A DNA stretch of 52,550 nucleotides, taken from Anaerophaga thermohalophila DSM 12881 (lineage in GTDB: Bacteria > Bacteroidota > Bacteroidia > Bacteroidales > Marinilabiliaceae). The notes beneath the pieces were generated by a model that was given only the letters and a program-made list of their open reading frames with translations, was not told the origin of the DNA and did not search any database. The position numbers were made by a program, and so were the translations under genes. The stretch covers positions 1 through 52,550 of the forward strand of contig NZ_AEWI01000144.1 in NCBI RefSeq assembly GCF_000191885.1, read 5' to 3'. Shown one piece after another: positions 24,940-34,031 of the stretch. Every line of letters starts with the position of its first letter. The stretch's first letter is position 1.

Positions 24940-27009
24940 ATGAAGAAATTATTACTAATAAATATATTTCTGATATTTTTTCAGATGCTGACGAATGGAC
25001 AGATTCGTCAGATTGGGCGTCAGGGAGGAGGTAGTCCCGATGGTTTTGGACAAAACCCGTTTCAAACAGGACAGTCTTCACGCGGCAATGAAGACCCCAG
25101 GATGGGCGAGGACCCGGAAAGGGGCAGCCAGCAACCGACAATACCCAGGGAGGTGAAGAACTGGCGGTTGGTTGATGATTACGGCCGGTCCGATACGGTC
25201 GCCGTAGATACCACCTACACCGGTTTTCAAATATACAACCCCATTTATCAGCGTTCAATAGTGAATCTTACCACCGGAAATTTGGGCGCTCCGGCAAAAT
25301 CCATGTTGGTGGAGGACATGCCGGTATACAATACTTTTCTTTTTTCCCGTCATCTCAACTATTGGCTGAGCAACCCGGAAGAATGGAAATATTACAATAC
25401 CAGAACACCCTATACAAATATCTATTATCAGCATAGTGGTCCCAAACGGAGAAGTGAAGAAAATGTGGCGGTGCTCTTTACACAGAATATTAATGAAGAT
25501 TGGAATTTCGGGTTCAACTATAAACTGATCTCTTCTGTTGGGAAGTATGAAGCTCAGAAGGCAGACAATCGCTTTTTCCGATTTTTCTCCTCCTATTCCG
25601 GAGAAAAATATTCTGTTCACGGTTCTTTCTTCTACGGTAAAACCGATCAGTTAGAGAACGGCGGACTTTTGGATGACGATCCTGTTTTTAATCCCGAAAA
25701 ATACGATTACGGGCAACCCGAGAATATTCCCGTTATATTTATGGATGCCTCTTCGCGTATCGATAATTACAAAGTTTTTCTGAACCAAAAACTGGATATT
25801 GGAAAAATTTCCATAGCGGTCAACGATTCTGTTAGTCGAACCGAACCTTTGGCAACACTGGGACATACTTTCGAGTTGGATCGTTATCGACGCACCTATC
25901 ATATAGATGATTTATCGGGAACAGGTACCGGCGAAGAAGAGGTTTCGGAATTTTATCCTGTTAACCTGATCGATGACACACGTACCAGAGATTCCGTGTA
26001 TCACAATACCCTTAGAAATATTGTTCAGCTTCAGTTTAATGAAGAAGCCAATCCCTTTCTTCGTTTCGGGATGCGTGTTTTGCTGGTTAATGAAATCGAG
26101 AACCTTCAATGGCCCGCTCCTTCCGGGGTGAATGACGAAACCGATGAGGTTATTTATCATCACAATTCGGAAAGGCGAACAGCCACAGCTATAGGGGGAC
26201 AGCTTTTTAAGAATCAGGGAGAGAATTTTTTCTATGATGCCGGGATGAAAGTCTGGTTTCAGGGACACAAATCGGGCGATAGTGAAATAACAGGTGGTTT
26301 CAACAGCTTGTTCCGGATACGGAAAGATACTGCAGGATTTTTTGCCAGGGGCGGGATTTATCTTTCATCCCCGGGATTTTATACAGAGCACTATTACTCC
26401 AACCATTTTGAATGGGACCAAAACTTTGATCCGGAGAAAACCGTCAAAATAAGAGGCGGCATTAATATCCCCACAAGACGCTTACAACTGTCAGGAGAAG
26501 TACGGCTGATTAATGATTACATATACTGGAACGAGGATGCCCTTCCCGAACAGACCAATGAAGTTTTAAATCTTGTTGAGATAAAGCTCAAAAAACATTT
26601 TGAATTTTGGAATCTGCACAGTCGCAATGAGGTAGCTTACCAGATTACCACTAATGACAGGGTTGCACCTCTGCCGGAAATAGCTCTCTTTAGTTCCAAT
26701 TATTATGAGAATATCCTTTTTGGCGTTCTCCATTTTCAACTCGGATTCGACCTTCGTTATCATACAGCCTATTATGCGCCTGATTATATGCCTGCTACAG
26801 GGCAGTTTTTTATACAAAGAGAGCGAAAGGCAGGAAATTATCCCGTTATTGATCTTTTTGCCAATTTTCATCTTAAACGGGCCAATATATTTGTGAAATA
26901 CGATCACATCAATCAGGGATGGCCCGATAACAATTATTTTCATACCATAGGTTATCCTATTAATCCGGGAGGTCTTCGCTATGGTGTTTCCTGGAATTTC
27001 TACGATTAG
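24940..27009 (+). CDS. Putative outer-membrane porin (Porin_10 family)
   Basis: A 689-residue outer-membrane protein. Signal peptide 1-20 (MKKLLLINIF, ending NGQ), then a Gly/Gln/Pro-rich low-complexity linker (about 22-70), then WRLVDDYGRSDTVAVDTTYTG, the conserved entry to the Porin_10 barrel. The rest alternates polar and aromatic residues in strands (FNYKLISSVGKYE, YSVHGSFFYGK, AGMKVWFQGHKSG) and ends in GGLRYGVSWNFYD. It probably forms a non-specific channel; substrates are unknown. Transcription starts from the promoter just upstream, and the neighbouring mltF-like gene has its own promoter. Confidence 0.88.
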   Translation: MKKLLLINIFLIFFQMLTNGQIRQIGRQGGGSPDGFGQNPFQTGQSSRGNEDPRMGEDPERGSQQPTIPREVKNWRLVDDYGRSDTVAVDTTYTGFQIYNPIYQRSIVNLTTGNLGAPAKSMLVEDMPVYNTFLFSRHLNYWLSNPEEWKYYNTRTPYTNIYYQHSGPKRRSEENVAVLFTQNINEDWNFGFNYKLISSVGKYEAQKADNRFFRFFSSYSGEKYSVHGSFFYGKTDQLENGGLLDDDPVFNPEKYDYGQPENIPVIFMDASSRIDNYKVFLNQKLDIGKISIAVNDSVSRTEPLATLGHTFELDRYRRTYHIDDLSGTGTGEEEVSEFYPVNLIDDTRTRDSVYHNTLRNIVQLQFNEEANPFLRFGMRVLLVNEIENLQWPAPSGVNDETDEVIYHHNSERRTATAIGGQLFKNQGENFFYDAGMKVWFQGHKSGDSEITGGFNSLFRIRKDTAGFFARGGIYLSSPGFYTEHYYSNHFEWDQNFDPEKTVKIRGGINIPTRRLQLSGEVRLINDYIYWNEDALPEQTNEVLNLVEIKLKKHFEFWNLHSRNEVAYQITTNDRVAPLPEIALFSSNYYENILFGVLHFQLGFDLRYHTAYYAPDYMPATGQFFIQRERKAGNYPVIDLFANFHLKRANIFVKYDHINQGWPDNNYFHTIGYPINPGGLRYGVSWNFYD

Positions 27010-27034
27010 CATGAACAGCTCTGTGGAACCGATT

Positions 27035-27066
27035 TTTGCCTGCAAATCAATAAAATGATATCTTTG
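27035..27066 (+). promoter_or_regulatory. Consensus promoter of the MltF-like gene
   Basis: TTTG (27035-27038), a 20-base spacer and TATCTTTG (27059-27066) give a perfect fit to the Bacteroidota TTTG-N19/20-TAnnTTTG promoter. It is 75 bases before the chosen ATG. Confidence 0.8.
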
Positions 27067-27140
27067 TGTTCTGGAATGATCCCGGTGTGCCTGTTTGTCA
27101 TTCGGGCATAATTATTGAATGGGGTCTGAAAAAAGATTCT

Positions 27141-28577
27141 ATGAATAAGACTTTTACGTTTCTTGTTTTGGTTCTGCTTCTTTTTTTATCCGGCTGCTTC
27201 ACCCCAAAGGAGGATTCCGGAACAGACGATGGTGTAAAACTTTTCGAAAGAGACCTTGCCGAAATCGAAGAGGAAGGCATTGTAAGAGTCGTTACCAACT
27301 ACAACTCTACCAATTACTTTGTCTATAAAGGAACGCCCATGGGGTATCAGCTTGAGCTGCTTCAGGAATTTGCCAATTATACCGGACTTAAACTGGATAT
27401 ATCAGTTAATAACGATTTGAGCACCAATTATCAGGACTTACGGGCGGGTAAAGTGGACCTTATAGCCAGCAATCTGGCGGCAACCTTAAACAGGCCTGAT
27501 GGAATCGCTTTTACCGAGCCTAACTGTTACAGCCGGCAAGTGCTTGTTCAGCAACGGTATTCTTTGCAACAGCAACAACCGGATGCCGGGGAAAGCCTGG
27601 AATATAAACCGCTTATTCGAAATCAGCTGGAACTGGCAGGGAAAACAATTTATGTTCAGAAGGAGTCGGCCTATGCCATGCGTCTGAGAAATCTTTCTCA
27701 GGAGATAGGAGATAGTATTAATATTGTGGAAATAGCCGATTACGAGGTTGAGCAGCTGATTGTTCTTGTGGCACAAGGAGAAATAGAATATACCGTTTGT
27801 GATGAGAATCTGGCCAGGGTTAATCTTAATTACTATCCCAACCTGGATGTGGAAACAGCCATCAGCTTTCCTCAGAAATTATCATGGGCTGTTCGTAGTA
27901 ATTCACCCGACCTTCTGAATGTAATTAATAACTGGTTAATCAATTTCAAGAAAACAACACGATACGCCGGTATCTATCAAAAATATTACCTCAACAAACG
28001 ATCTGTTCATCTAGTTGATAAAGGATTTCATTCGATTAAAGGGGGGCAGGTTTCGGATTATGACGAGATCATTAAAGAAGAGAGTAAGAAGTTTGACTGG
28101 GACTGGCGGTTGATAGCATCAATTATCTATCAGGAGTCCAGATTTTTACCCAGGGCAGAGAGCTGGGCCGGAGCCAGAGGACTGATGCAGTTAATGCCGG
28201 AAACTGCCGGCAATTTTGGAGTTTCGGATATTGAAAATCCCCGCCAGAATATCCGTGGAGGAGTGGAATTCCTGAGGTGGCTTGATGAGCGTTTGAAAAA
28301 CCATATTGCTGACCCCCGTGAACGGATTAAGTTTGTTCTGGCATCTTACAATGTGGGCATCGGCCATGTTTTTGATGCTATGAAGCTGGCCGAAAAGTAT
28401 GGGAAAGATCCGCACAAATGGGAAAACAATGTAGATTACTATCTTTTACATAAGTCAGAGCCTAAATATTTTAACGATCCCGTAGTAAAACACGGTTATT
28501 GCAGGGGAGAAGAACCTTATCATTATGTTACCGAAATACTGGAGAGATATGAACACTATAAGAATGTTATGCAATAA
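27141..28577 (+). CDS. MltF-like membrane-bound lytic murein transglycosylase
   Basis: A 478-residue lipoprotein that cleaves peptidoglycan between MurNAc and GlcNAc with formation of 1,6-anhydro ends. The lipobox is LFLSGC. A solute-binding domain (SBP_bac_3 type, about 40-290) contains GIVRVVTNYN, GYQLELLQEF and DLIASNLAAT. An SLT domain at about 310-470 contains IIYQESRF with catalytic E332, GARGLMQLMP and LASYNVG. This order is that of MltF/YfhD. I start at the ATG of MNKTFTFLVL; the frame opens 25 codons earlier inside the promoter. It converges with the Nudix gene, 3 bases apart. Confidence 0.93.
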   Translation: MNKTFTFLVLVLLLFLSGCFTPKEDSGTDDGVKLFERDLAEIEEEGIVRVVTNYNSTNYFVYKGTPMGYQLELLQEFANYTGLKLDISVNNDLSTNYQDLRAGKVDLIASNLAATLNRPDGIAFTEPNCYSRQVLVQQRYSLQQQQPDAGESLEYKPLIRNQLELAGKTIYVQKESAYAMRLRNLSQEIGDSINIVEIADYEVEQLIVLVAQGEIEYTVCDENLARVNLNYYPNLDVETAISFPQKLSWAVRSNSPDLLNVINNWLINFKKTTRYAGIYQKYYLNKRSVHLVDKGFHSIKGGQVSDYDEIIKEESKKFDWDWRLIASIIYQESRFLPRAESWAGARGLMQLMPETAGNFGVSDIENPRQNIRGGVEFLRWLDERLKNHIADPRERIKFVLASYNVGIGHVFDAMKLAEKYGKDPHKWENNVDYYLLHKSEPKYFNDPVVKHGYCRGEEPYHYVTEILERYEHYKNVMQ

Positions 28578-28580
28578 GTA

Positions 28581-29198
28581 TCATAACTTTTTTATTATTT
28601 CAATCATTTCGCTAAGTATCATGGCAGTAGCTCCCCATATCTTTTTGCCGCCGGCATCGTAATAGGGGGCGGTGATAATGAGATCGCCTGCCTGGTAGGA
28701 GAAATTCTTTATACACGAAGGCTTGAGAAGTTCTTTGAGGGGAACTTCAATGACTTCGGCCACTTCGAGAGGGTCGGGAATGAAGTTAGGCGTTGATTCG
28801 AGCCATCCGGCATAAGGATAAACATTAAAATTACTTTTGGGAATATAGAGGGGGGTGAGCTGGCCAAAGATGTTCACCTCTGTGGGTGAAATGCCGATTT
28901 CTTCATGCGTTTCGCGAAGGGCGGTATGCAGCAGACTCTTATCACCGTCTTCGGCTTTACCCCCGGGGAAACTGATTTGCCCGCTGTGAACACCTTCATA
29001 AACCGGTCTTTGAATAAACGGGATGTACCATTCATTTTTTAGCGGGTACAACAAAATAAGAACACCGCTTGCCCTGGGCTCAGTAAAAGAATCGTCCTTT
29101 AGTCCGCCCTGCCTGAAGGTGGGCGACATAATGTTCTGGGCATCAACTCCCGGAAGGGGAGCTTCAAATATTTTCTTTATTTCAGTGATATCAAACAT
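28581..29198 (-). CDS. CoA-pyrophosphatase-type Nudix hydrolase
   Basis: A 205-residue Nudix hydrolase. The upstream element FIQRPVYEGVHSGQISFPGG is the signature of the CoA diphosphatase subgroup (NudL / UPF0035), and the Nudix box follows with RETHEEIGI (95-103). It probably hydrolyses CoA or acyl-CoA to phosphopantetheine and 3',5'-ADP. The first acidic position of the Nudix box is replaced (GDKS), while the essential REUxEE core is intact. It lies 10 bases after gltX on the same strand and shares its transcript. Confidence 0.88.
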   Translation of the reverse strand: MFDITEIKKIFEAPLPGVDAQNIMSPTFRQGGLKDDSFTEPRASGVLILLYPLKNEWYIPFIQRPVYEGVHSGQISFPGGKAEDGDKSLLHTALRETHEEIGISPTEVNIFGQLTPLYIPKSNFNVYPYAGWLESTPNFIPDPLEVAEVIEVPLKELLKPSCIKNFSYQAGDLIITAPYYDAGGKKIWGATAMILSEMIEIIKKL

Positions 29199-29208
29199 AG
29201 CAGGAAGG

Positions 29209-30744
29209 TTACACCCCCAATGTATTTACGGCTTTTGTAAGTCGGTCTGTTACTTCGTCCCTGCCCAGAATTTCGATGATTGTGAAAAGGTCGGGACCAA
29301 AACTGCCTCCCACTATTGCAAGACGCAGGCAATTCATAACACCTCCAAAGTTTAACTGTTTCTGATTGATCAGTCCGGAAATTTTTTCTTTCAATGCTGC
29401 TGCCTCCCATTCACCATCATAACTATCAAATAGTTCGGTGAGTTCTTGTATGAAAGACGGGATATCTCCTTTCCATCGTTTTCTGACCACTTTTTCATCG
29501 TATGATTCCGGTGCAACAAAGAAGAACGATGATTGATCCCACAATTCATGGACAAAGCTCACTCTTTCCTTAACCAGTCCTACTATTCGGGCTAACTTAT
29601 CAACGGGGGGTGGAATAATGCCTTTTTCAACCAGTACTGGCCCGAAAAGTGAGGCCAGTTCTTCATCTGTTTTCCTGAGAAGATGCTGATGGTTGAACCA
29701 TCTGGCTTTTTCGGGGTCGAAGCGGGCACCCGCCCTGTTGACTTTGTCGAAGGAAAAGGCTTCGACTAATTGTTCCGGCATAAATATTTCCTGGTCGGTT
29801 CCGGGATTCCATCCCAAAAATGCCAACATGTTCAGGAATGCTTCGGGGAAATATCCGTCTTCGCGATATCCTGCCGAAACTTCGCCGGTTTCGGGGTCTG
29901 TCCACTTTAGCGGGAAGACCGGAAATCCGAGCTTGTCGCCGTCTCGTTTGCTCAGTTTGCCTTTTCCCTGAGGTTTCAGTATTAATGGCAAATGGGCAAA
30001 TACCGGCTTATCCCAGTCAAATGCCCGATAAAGTAAAACATGTAATGGCATGGATGGCAGCCATTCTTCTCCGCGAATCACATGCGTAATTTTCATCAGG
30101 TGGTCGTCAACGACGTTGGCCAGATGATAGGTAGGCATACCGTCGGCTTTGAAAAGCACCTTGTCATCAAGTTCGGAAGTCCGGAAAGATACTTTTCCCC
30201 GGATCATATCTTCATCTTCAACCAGAACATCATCTTCGGGCATTTTAAACCTGATGACGTATGGAGCCTCTTTTCCCATCAGTTGTTTAACATCACTCTT
30301 TGGCAAAGCGAGAGCGTTTTGCATGGAAAGCCGGTTCTTGCTATTGTAAGAGAAGGTTTGTCCTTTTGCTTCTGCCGCTTTTCTTGCTGCATCCAACTCT
30401 TCTGATGTATCGAAAGCATAATAGGCATGTCCGGATTCAACCAGCTGGTCGGCAAATTTTCTGTATATATTTTTTCGTTCGCTTTGCCGGTAGGGGCCGA
30501 ATTCACCTCCCTGAAGCGGGCCTTCATCAAATTCCAGTCCGCTCCATTTTAGCGCTTCAATAATATAATCTTCGGCACCTTTAACATAACGGGTCTGATC
30601 TGTATCCTCAATTCGAAGGATGAAAGTCCCTTTCTGTTTTCTGGCAAACAAATAGTTGAACAAAGCAGTTCTTACACCACCCATGTGCAACGGGCCGGTG
30701 GGGCTGGGGGCAAATCTGACACGGACTGTATTCTGATTATGCAT
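29209..30744 (-). CDS. gltX: Glutamate--tRNA ligase
   Basis: A 511-residue class I synthetase charging tRNA-Glu. The HIGH-equivalent HMGG is at 20-23 in APSPTGPLHMGG, and KLSKR is at 263-267 in GKLSKRDGDKLGFPVF. The C-terminal helical cage for the anticodon is present and length is normal. A -7 box (TATCTTTG, 30767-30774) lies 23 bases upstream. The Nudix gene follows closely and is probably co-transcribed. Confidence 0.97.
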   Translation of the reverse strand: MHNQNTVRVRFAPSPTGPLHMGGVRTALFNYLFARKQKGTFILRIEDTDQTRYVKGAEDYIIEALKWSGLEFDEGPLQGGEFGPYRQSERKNIYRKFADQLVESGHAYYAFDTSEELDAARKAAEAKGQTFSYNSKNRLSMQNALALPKSDVKQLMGKEAPYVIRFKMPEDDVLVEDEDMIRGKVSFRTSELDDKVLFKADGMPTYHLANVVDDHLMKITHVIRGEEWLPSMPLHVLLYRAFDWDKPVFAHLPLILKPQGKGKLSKRDGDKLGFPVFPLKWTDPETGEVSAGYREDGYFPEAFLNMLAFLGWNPGTDQEIFMPEQLVEAFSFDKVNRAGARFDPEKARWFNHQHLLRKTDEELASLFGPVLVEKGIIPPPVDKLARIVGLVKERVSFVHELWDQSSFFFVAPESYDEKVVRKRWKGDIPSFIQELTELFDSYDGEWEAAALKEKISGLINQKQLNFGGVMNCLRLAIVGGSFGPDLFTIIEILGRDEVTDRLTKAVNTLGV

Positions 30745-30766
30745 GATTGACGAGTTTTTTCTGCTG

Positions 30767-30774
30767 CAAAGATA
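30767..30774 (-). promoter_or_regulatory. -7 box of gltX
   Basis: CAAAGATA on the plus strand gives TATCTTTG on the minus strand, 23 bases before the gltX ATG. Confidence 0.6.
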
Positions 30775-30779
30775 AGAAA

Positions 30780-30805
30780 AGCCTGCCGATTTTGTTCGAC
30801 AGGCT
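30780..30805 (-). terminator. Rho-independent terminator of nrdJ
   Basis: Read on the minus strand, AGCCTGTCGA pairs with TCGGCAGGCT (one mismatch) around an ACAAAA-type loop, followed by TTTTCTT. It starts about 25 bases after the nrdJ stop and overlaps the gltX promoter region. Confidence 0.82.
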
Positions 30806-30830
30806 CAGGTTACAAATTGGCAAAATCAAA

Positions 30831-33392
30831 TTAACCGCATTTAGAGGAACCGCAATTCTGGCAAATCAGGCATCCTTCCTGATAAATCAGTTCGTCGGAT
30901 CCGCAATTTTCGCAATGTCCTTTTTTAACTTTGGTGCCATTGGGAACATATTTTTTTAGGGCACGTTCAACGCCGTTTTTCCAGTTGTTAATGTTTTCGT
31001 TATCTAACTGCAGACCGGCGACCAGATGCAGGACATCTTCGATGGGCATCCCGTGCCTCAATACGCCTGAAATAAGCTTCGCGTAGTTCCAGTATTCTTT
31101 GTTGAACTTAAATGACAGTCCTTCGATGGTGGTCTTATAGCCGCGTTTGTTTACATACTGGAAGTCGTAGCGTGAAGTTCCGTCACTGTCACGGCTCTTA
31201 ATAATAAATCCTTTCTGGACCGATTTTGGCAGAAGAATACCATCCTCATCGTCTGCAAGCCCGGTGAATATTTCATAAGGTTTGCCGTCAATAAGTCCCA
31301 CAAAAGCAATCCATTTTTCTTTGTTATTCTGAAAACGAACCACATCGGCCTCAAGAATTTCCGGTCGTTTTTTGGGGAATTTGGATGATGTGTCGTCATC
31401 TTTCTTCTCCGAGTTGTTGAGCAATACGCCGGCCCGTGAACCATCGCGATAAACGGTCACGCCTTTACATCCGCTTTTCCATGCCTCCACATATAGCTGT
31501 CCGACAAGCTCTTCGGTTGCAGAGGAAGGCAGGTTGATGGTCACACTTATAGAATGGTCGACCCATTTTTGTACCTGTCCCTGCATGCGGACTTTGCTCA
31601 TCCAGTCCACATCGTTGGAGGTGGCTTTATAGTAAGGCGATTTTTCTATCAGTTCATTGATTTCTTCCTGGGAATAGTTTTTTGTAGTGTCAAGATTGTT
31701 GGCCTGCATCCAGGTCACAAATTTATGATGAAAGACAGTATATTCTTCCCAGCTGTCGCCTACTTCATCAACAAAATCTACTCTGACCTGAGGATCGTTG
31801 GGGTTTACTTTCCGCCGGCGTTTGTAAACAGGAAGAAATACGGGTTCAATACCGCTCGAAGTCTGAGTCATCAAGCTGGTAGTACCCGTGGGAGCAATGG
31901 TCAGCAGCGCAATATTACGGCGACCATGTTTCTTCATCTCTTCGTACATGTCAGGATCGGCCTTTGCAAGTCGCTGAATGAAAGGGTTTTTCTTTTCTTT
32001 CTCACTGTTGAAAATCGGAAATGGTCCGCGTTCTTTGGCAAGATTTACGGATGCTCTGTATGTTGCCAGAGCAAGGGTTTTATGAACTTCAACCGCGAAA
32101 TCGGTCGCAATATCGCTGCCATAGCGAAGATTTAAAGCCGCCAGCATGTCTCCTTCGCCGGTTATTCCGATGCCTGTTCTGCGTCCTTCTTCCGCTTTTT
32201 TCCTGATATTGAGCCAAAGATTTTTTTCAACGCGTTTGATTTCCTCGTCTTCCGGATCGGCTTCGATTTTATTAAGAATTCCGTCAATTTTTTCCAGTTC
32301 AAGGTCGATGATGTCATCCATTATGCGCTGAGCATAGCCTGCATGTTTTTTAAACAAATCAAAATTGAAATTTGCATGGTCGGTAAAGGGCTCATCAACA
32401 TAAGAGTAAAGGTTGATGGCAATCAGGCGACAACTGTCATAGGGGCAAAGCGGAATCTCCCCGCAGGGATTGGTGCTCACGGTGCGATATCCCAAATCGG
32501 CATAACTGTCAGGTACCGATTCCCGGATAATGGTATCCCAGAAAAGTATTCCGGGTTCGGCCGATTGCCAGGCATTGTGAACAATCTTTTCCCACAGGTC
32601 GCGGGCATTAATGGTTTTTACCATTTTGGGATTGGAGCTGTCGACGGGGTATTGCTGCTGATAATCGATTCCCTCAACAACAGCTTTCATAAATTCATCA
32701 TCAATTTTTACAGATACATTGGCACCGGTTACTTTCCCCTGTTCCAGCTTGGCATCAATAAATTTTTCAGAATCGGGGTGTTTAATGGAGACACTCAGCA
32801 TTAAAGCCCCACGACGACCGTCCTGAGCGACCTCACGAGTGGAGTTGGAAAATCTCTCCATAAAAGGAACGATGCCGGTAGAAGTCAGTGCGGAATTTTT
32901 TACCGGCGAACCTTTCGGCCGAATGTGCGAAAGATCATGTCCTACACCTCCCCGACGCTTCATCAGTTGCACCTGTTCCTGGTCTACTTTCATAATACCG
33001 CCATAGGAGTCGGATGGACCTTCATCTCCAATTACAAAGCAGTTGGACAAGGATGCTACCTGATGAACATTTCCAATGCCGGCCATGGGACCTCCCTGAG
33101 GAACAATGTATTGGAATCGTTTGAAGAGCCCGTATAGTTCCTCTTCTGACATCGGGTTCGGATATTTTTTTTCTATCCTCGCTATTTCTCTTGCCAGTCG
33201 CCAGTGCATATCGTCGGGCGTCAACTCGTAAAGATTTCCTTTTGAATCTTTAAGCGCATACTTGTTTACCCATACTCTGGCCGCCAGCTCATCGCCCTGG
33301 AAATACTTAAACGCTGATTGAAAGGCTTCCTCGTGGGTGTAGGTTTTTTCACCATGCACCGTGGTTTGAAGGTCAACTTCTGCTTCTGCCAT
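30831..33392 (-). CDS. nrdJ: Adenosylcobalamin-dependent (class II) ribonucleotide reductase
   Basis: An 853-residue enzyme that reduces ribonucleotides to deoxyribonucleotides using B12. It needs no oxygen, so it suits anaerobic or fluctuating growth. SLSNCF supplies the redox cysteine C118, and NPCGEIPL supplies the active-site C310 and E312. An FNKEYWNYAKLISGVLRHG region precedes a C-terminal zinc ribbon made of two CxxC pairs (CENCG and CQNCG) with a final SSKCG. Length fits the NrdJ/NrdZ group with a C-terminal metal-binding tail. No cobalamin riboswitch was recognised upstream; a subfamily B miniature element lies 53 bases before the start. It is monocistronic with its own terminator. 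Confidence 0.95.
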   Translation of the reverse strand: MAEAEVDLQTTVHGEKTYTHEEAFQSAFKYFQGDELAARVWVNKYALKDSKGNLYELTPDDMHWRLAREIARIEKKYPNPMSEEELYGLFKRFQYIVPQGGPMAGIGNVHQVASLSNCFVIGDEGPSDSYGGIMKVDQEQVQLMKRRGGVGHDLSHIRPKGSPVKNSALTSTGIVPFMERFSNSTREVAQDGRRGALMLSVSIKHPDSEKFIDAKLEQGKVTGANVSVKIDDEFMKAVVEGIDYQQQYPVDSSNPKMVKTINARDLWEKIVHNAWQSAEPGILFWDTIIRESVPDSYADLGYRTVSTNPCGEIPLCPYDSCRLIAINLYSYVDEPFTDHANFNFDLFKKHAGYAQRIMDDIIDLELEKIDGILNKIEADPEDEEIKRVEKNLWLNIRKKAEEGRRTGIGITGEGDMLAALNLRYGSDIATDFAVEVHKTLALATYRASVNLAKERGPFPIFNSEKEKKNPFIQRLAKADPDMYEEMKKHGRRNIALLTIAPTGTTSLMTQTSSGIEPVFLPVYKRRRKVNPNDPQVRVDFVDEVGDSWEEYTVFHHKFVTWMQANNLDTTKNYSQEEINELIEKSPYYKATSNDVDWMSKVRMQGQVQKWVDHSISVTINLPSSATEELVGQLYVEAWKSGCKGVTVYRDGSRAGVLLNNSEKKDDDTSSKFPKKRPEILEADVVRFQNNKEKWIAFVGLIDGKPYEIFTGLADDEDGILLPKSVQKGFIIKSRDSDGTSRYDFQYVNKRGYKTTIEGLSFKFNKEYWNYAKLISGVLRHGMPIEDVLHLVAGLQLDNENINNWKNGVERALKKYVPNGTKVKKGHCENCGSDELIYQEGCLICQNCGSSKCG

Positions 33393-34031
33393 GATGATCT
33401 GCTTTTTTAATGATATGAATGAATGTATTTTAAATATTTATTAATGAGTGCAGTCTAAAAAGCCTTTTGACCCCTAAATCCCCTAAAGGGGACTTTTTTA
33501 AACTGCTGATTTTTAGCAGTTCCCCTTTAGGGGTCAGGAGTAAAAATGGTAAAAATCAGCAGTTTGAAGACTTATTATACTGCACTCATTAATTGTTACA
33601 AAAATGTGACTGCAATTTAGGAAAGGTTTTTATTTGTGGCAACATTTTTTTATGAACAGGCTAAAAAGTTTTCCATTTTGAAACATTAAATATTTCATTT
33701 ACAATATAAAAACAACAACGAAATTTGTGAAAAGTTTTCCAAAAAGAAAATTTAATCAGAATTATATATTTTTTTGTCTCCAAAAATTGGAATTTTTGAA
33801 CTCTCTGGTGCCAACCGGGTAATCCAATAAAAACAACCGATATTTAACGATAGCGAATATATAAATTAGAAGGATTTCCAAATTTTGGAAAATTGTGAAT
33901 TTTCTGTTGATAAGTGCTGGAACTCCTTTGTCCGTGGTACGAAGAGAACAGGGGTGAATTTTATCAGCAGATTAAAGACGGGCAAATGGTACTTTATGAA
34001 CAAACACTAATCAGGTTAAAATCCTGCAAAG
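33393..34031. other. 639-base AT-rich spacer
   Basis: It holds a subfamily B miniature element (33445-33588), then very AT-rich sequence with several short palindromes around TTTCC/GGAAA (for example TTCCAAATTTTGGAA near 33880). A decayed GTGTCTGT-family end follows at about 33981-34008 (AAATGGTACTTTATG, ACAAACAC). No gene is seen. Confidence 0.65.
33445..33588 (-). repeat. TGAGTGCAG miniature element, subfamily B, copy 2
   Basis: A 144-bp element flanked by TTAA on both sides (33441-33444 and 33589-33592). Its interior is the reverse complement of the copy at 7440-7583, with the same CTGCTGATTTTTA stem and CCCCTAAAGGGG hairpin. It reads toward nrdJ. Confidence 0.88.

Noticed and set aside
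33393..34031. Looked for a cobalamin riboswitch in front of the B12-dependent reductase
   Set aside because: No B12-box-like GCCACTG sequence or matching fold was recognised. The leader is occupied by a miniature element and AT-rich sequence.
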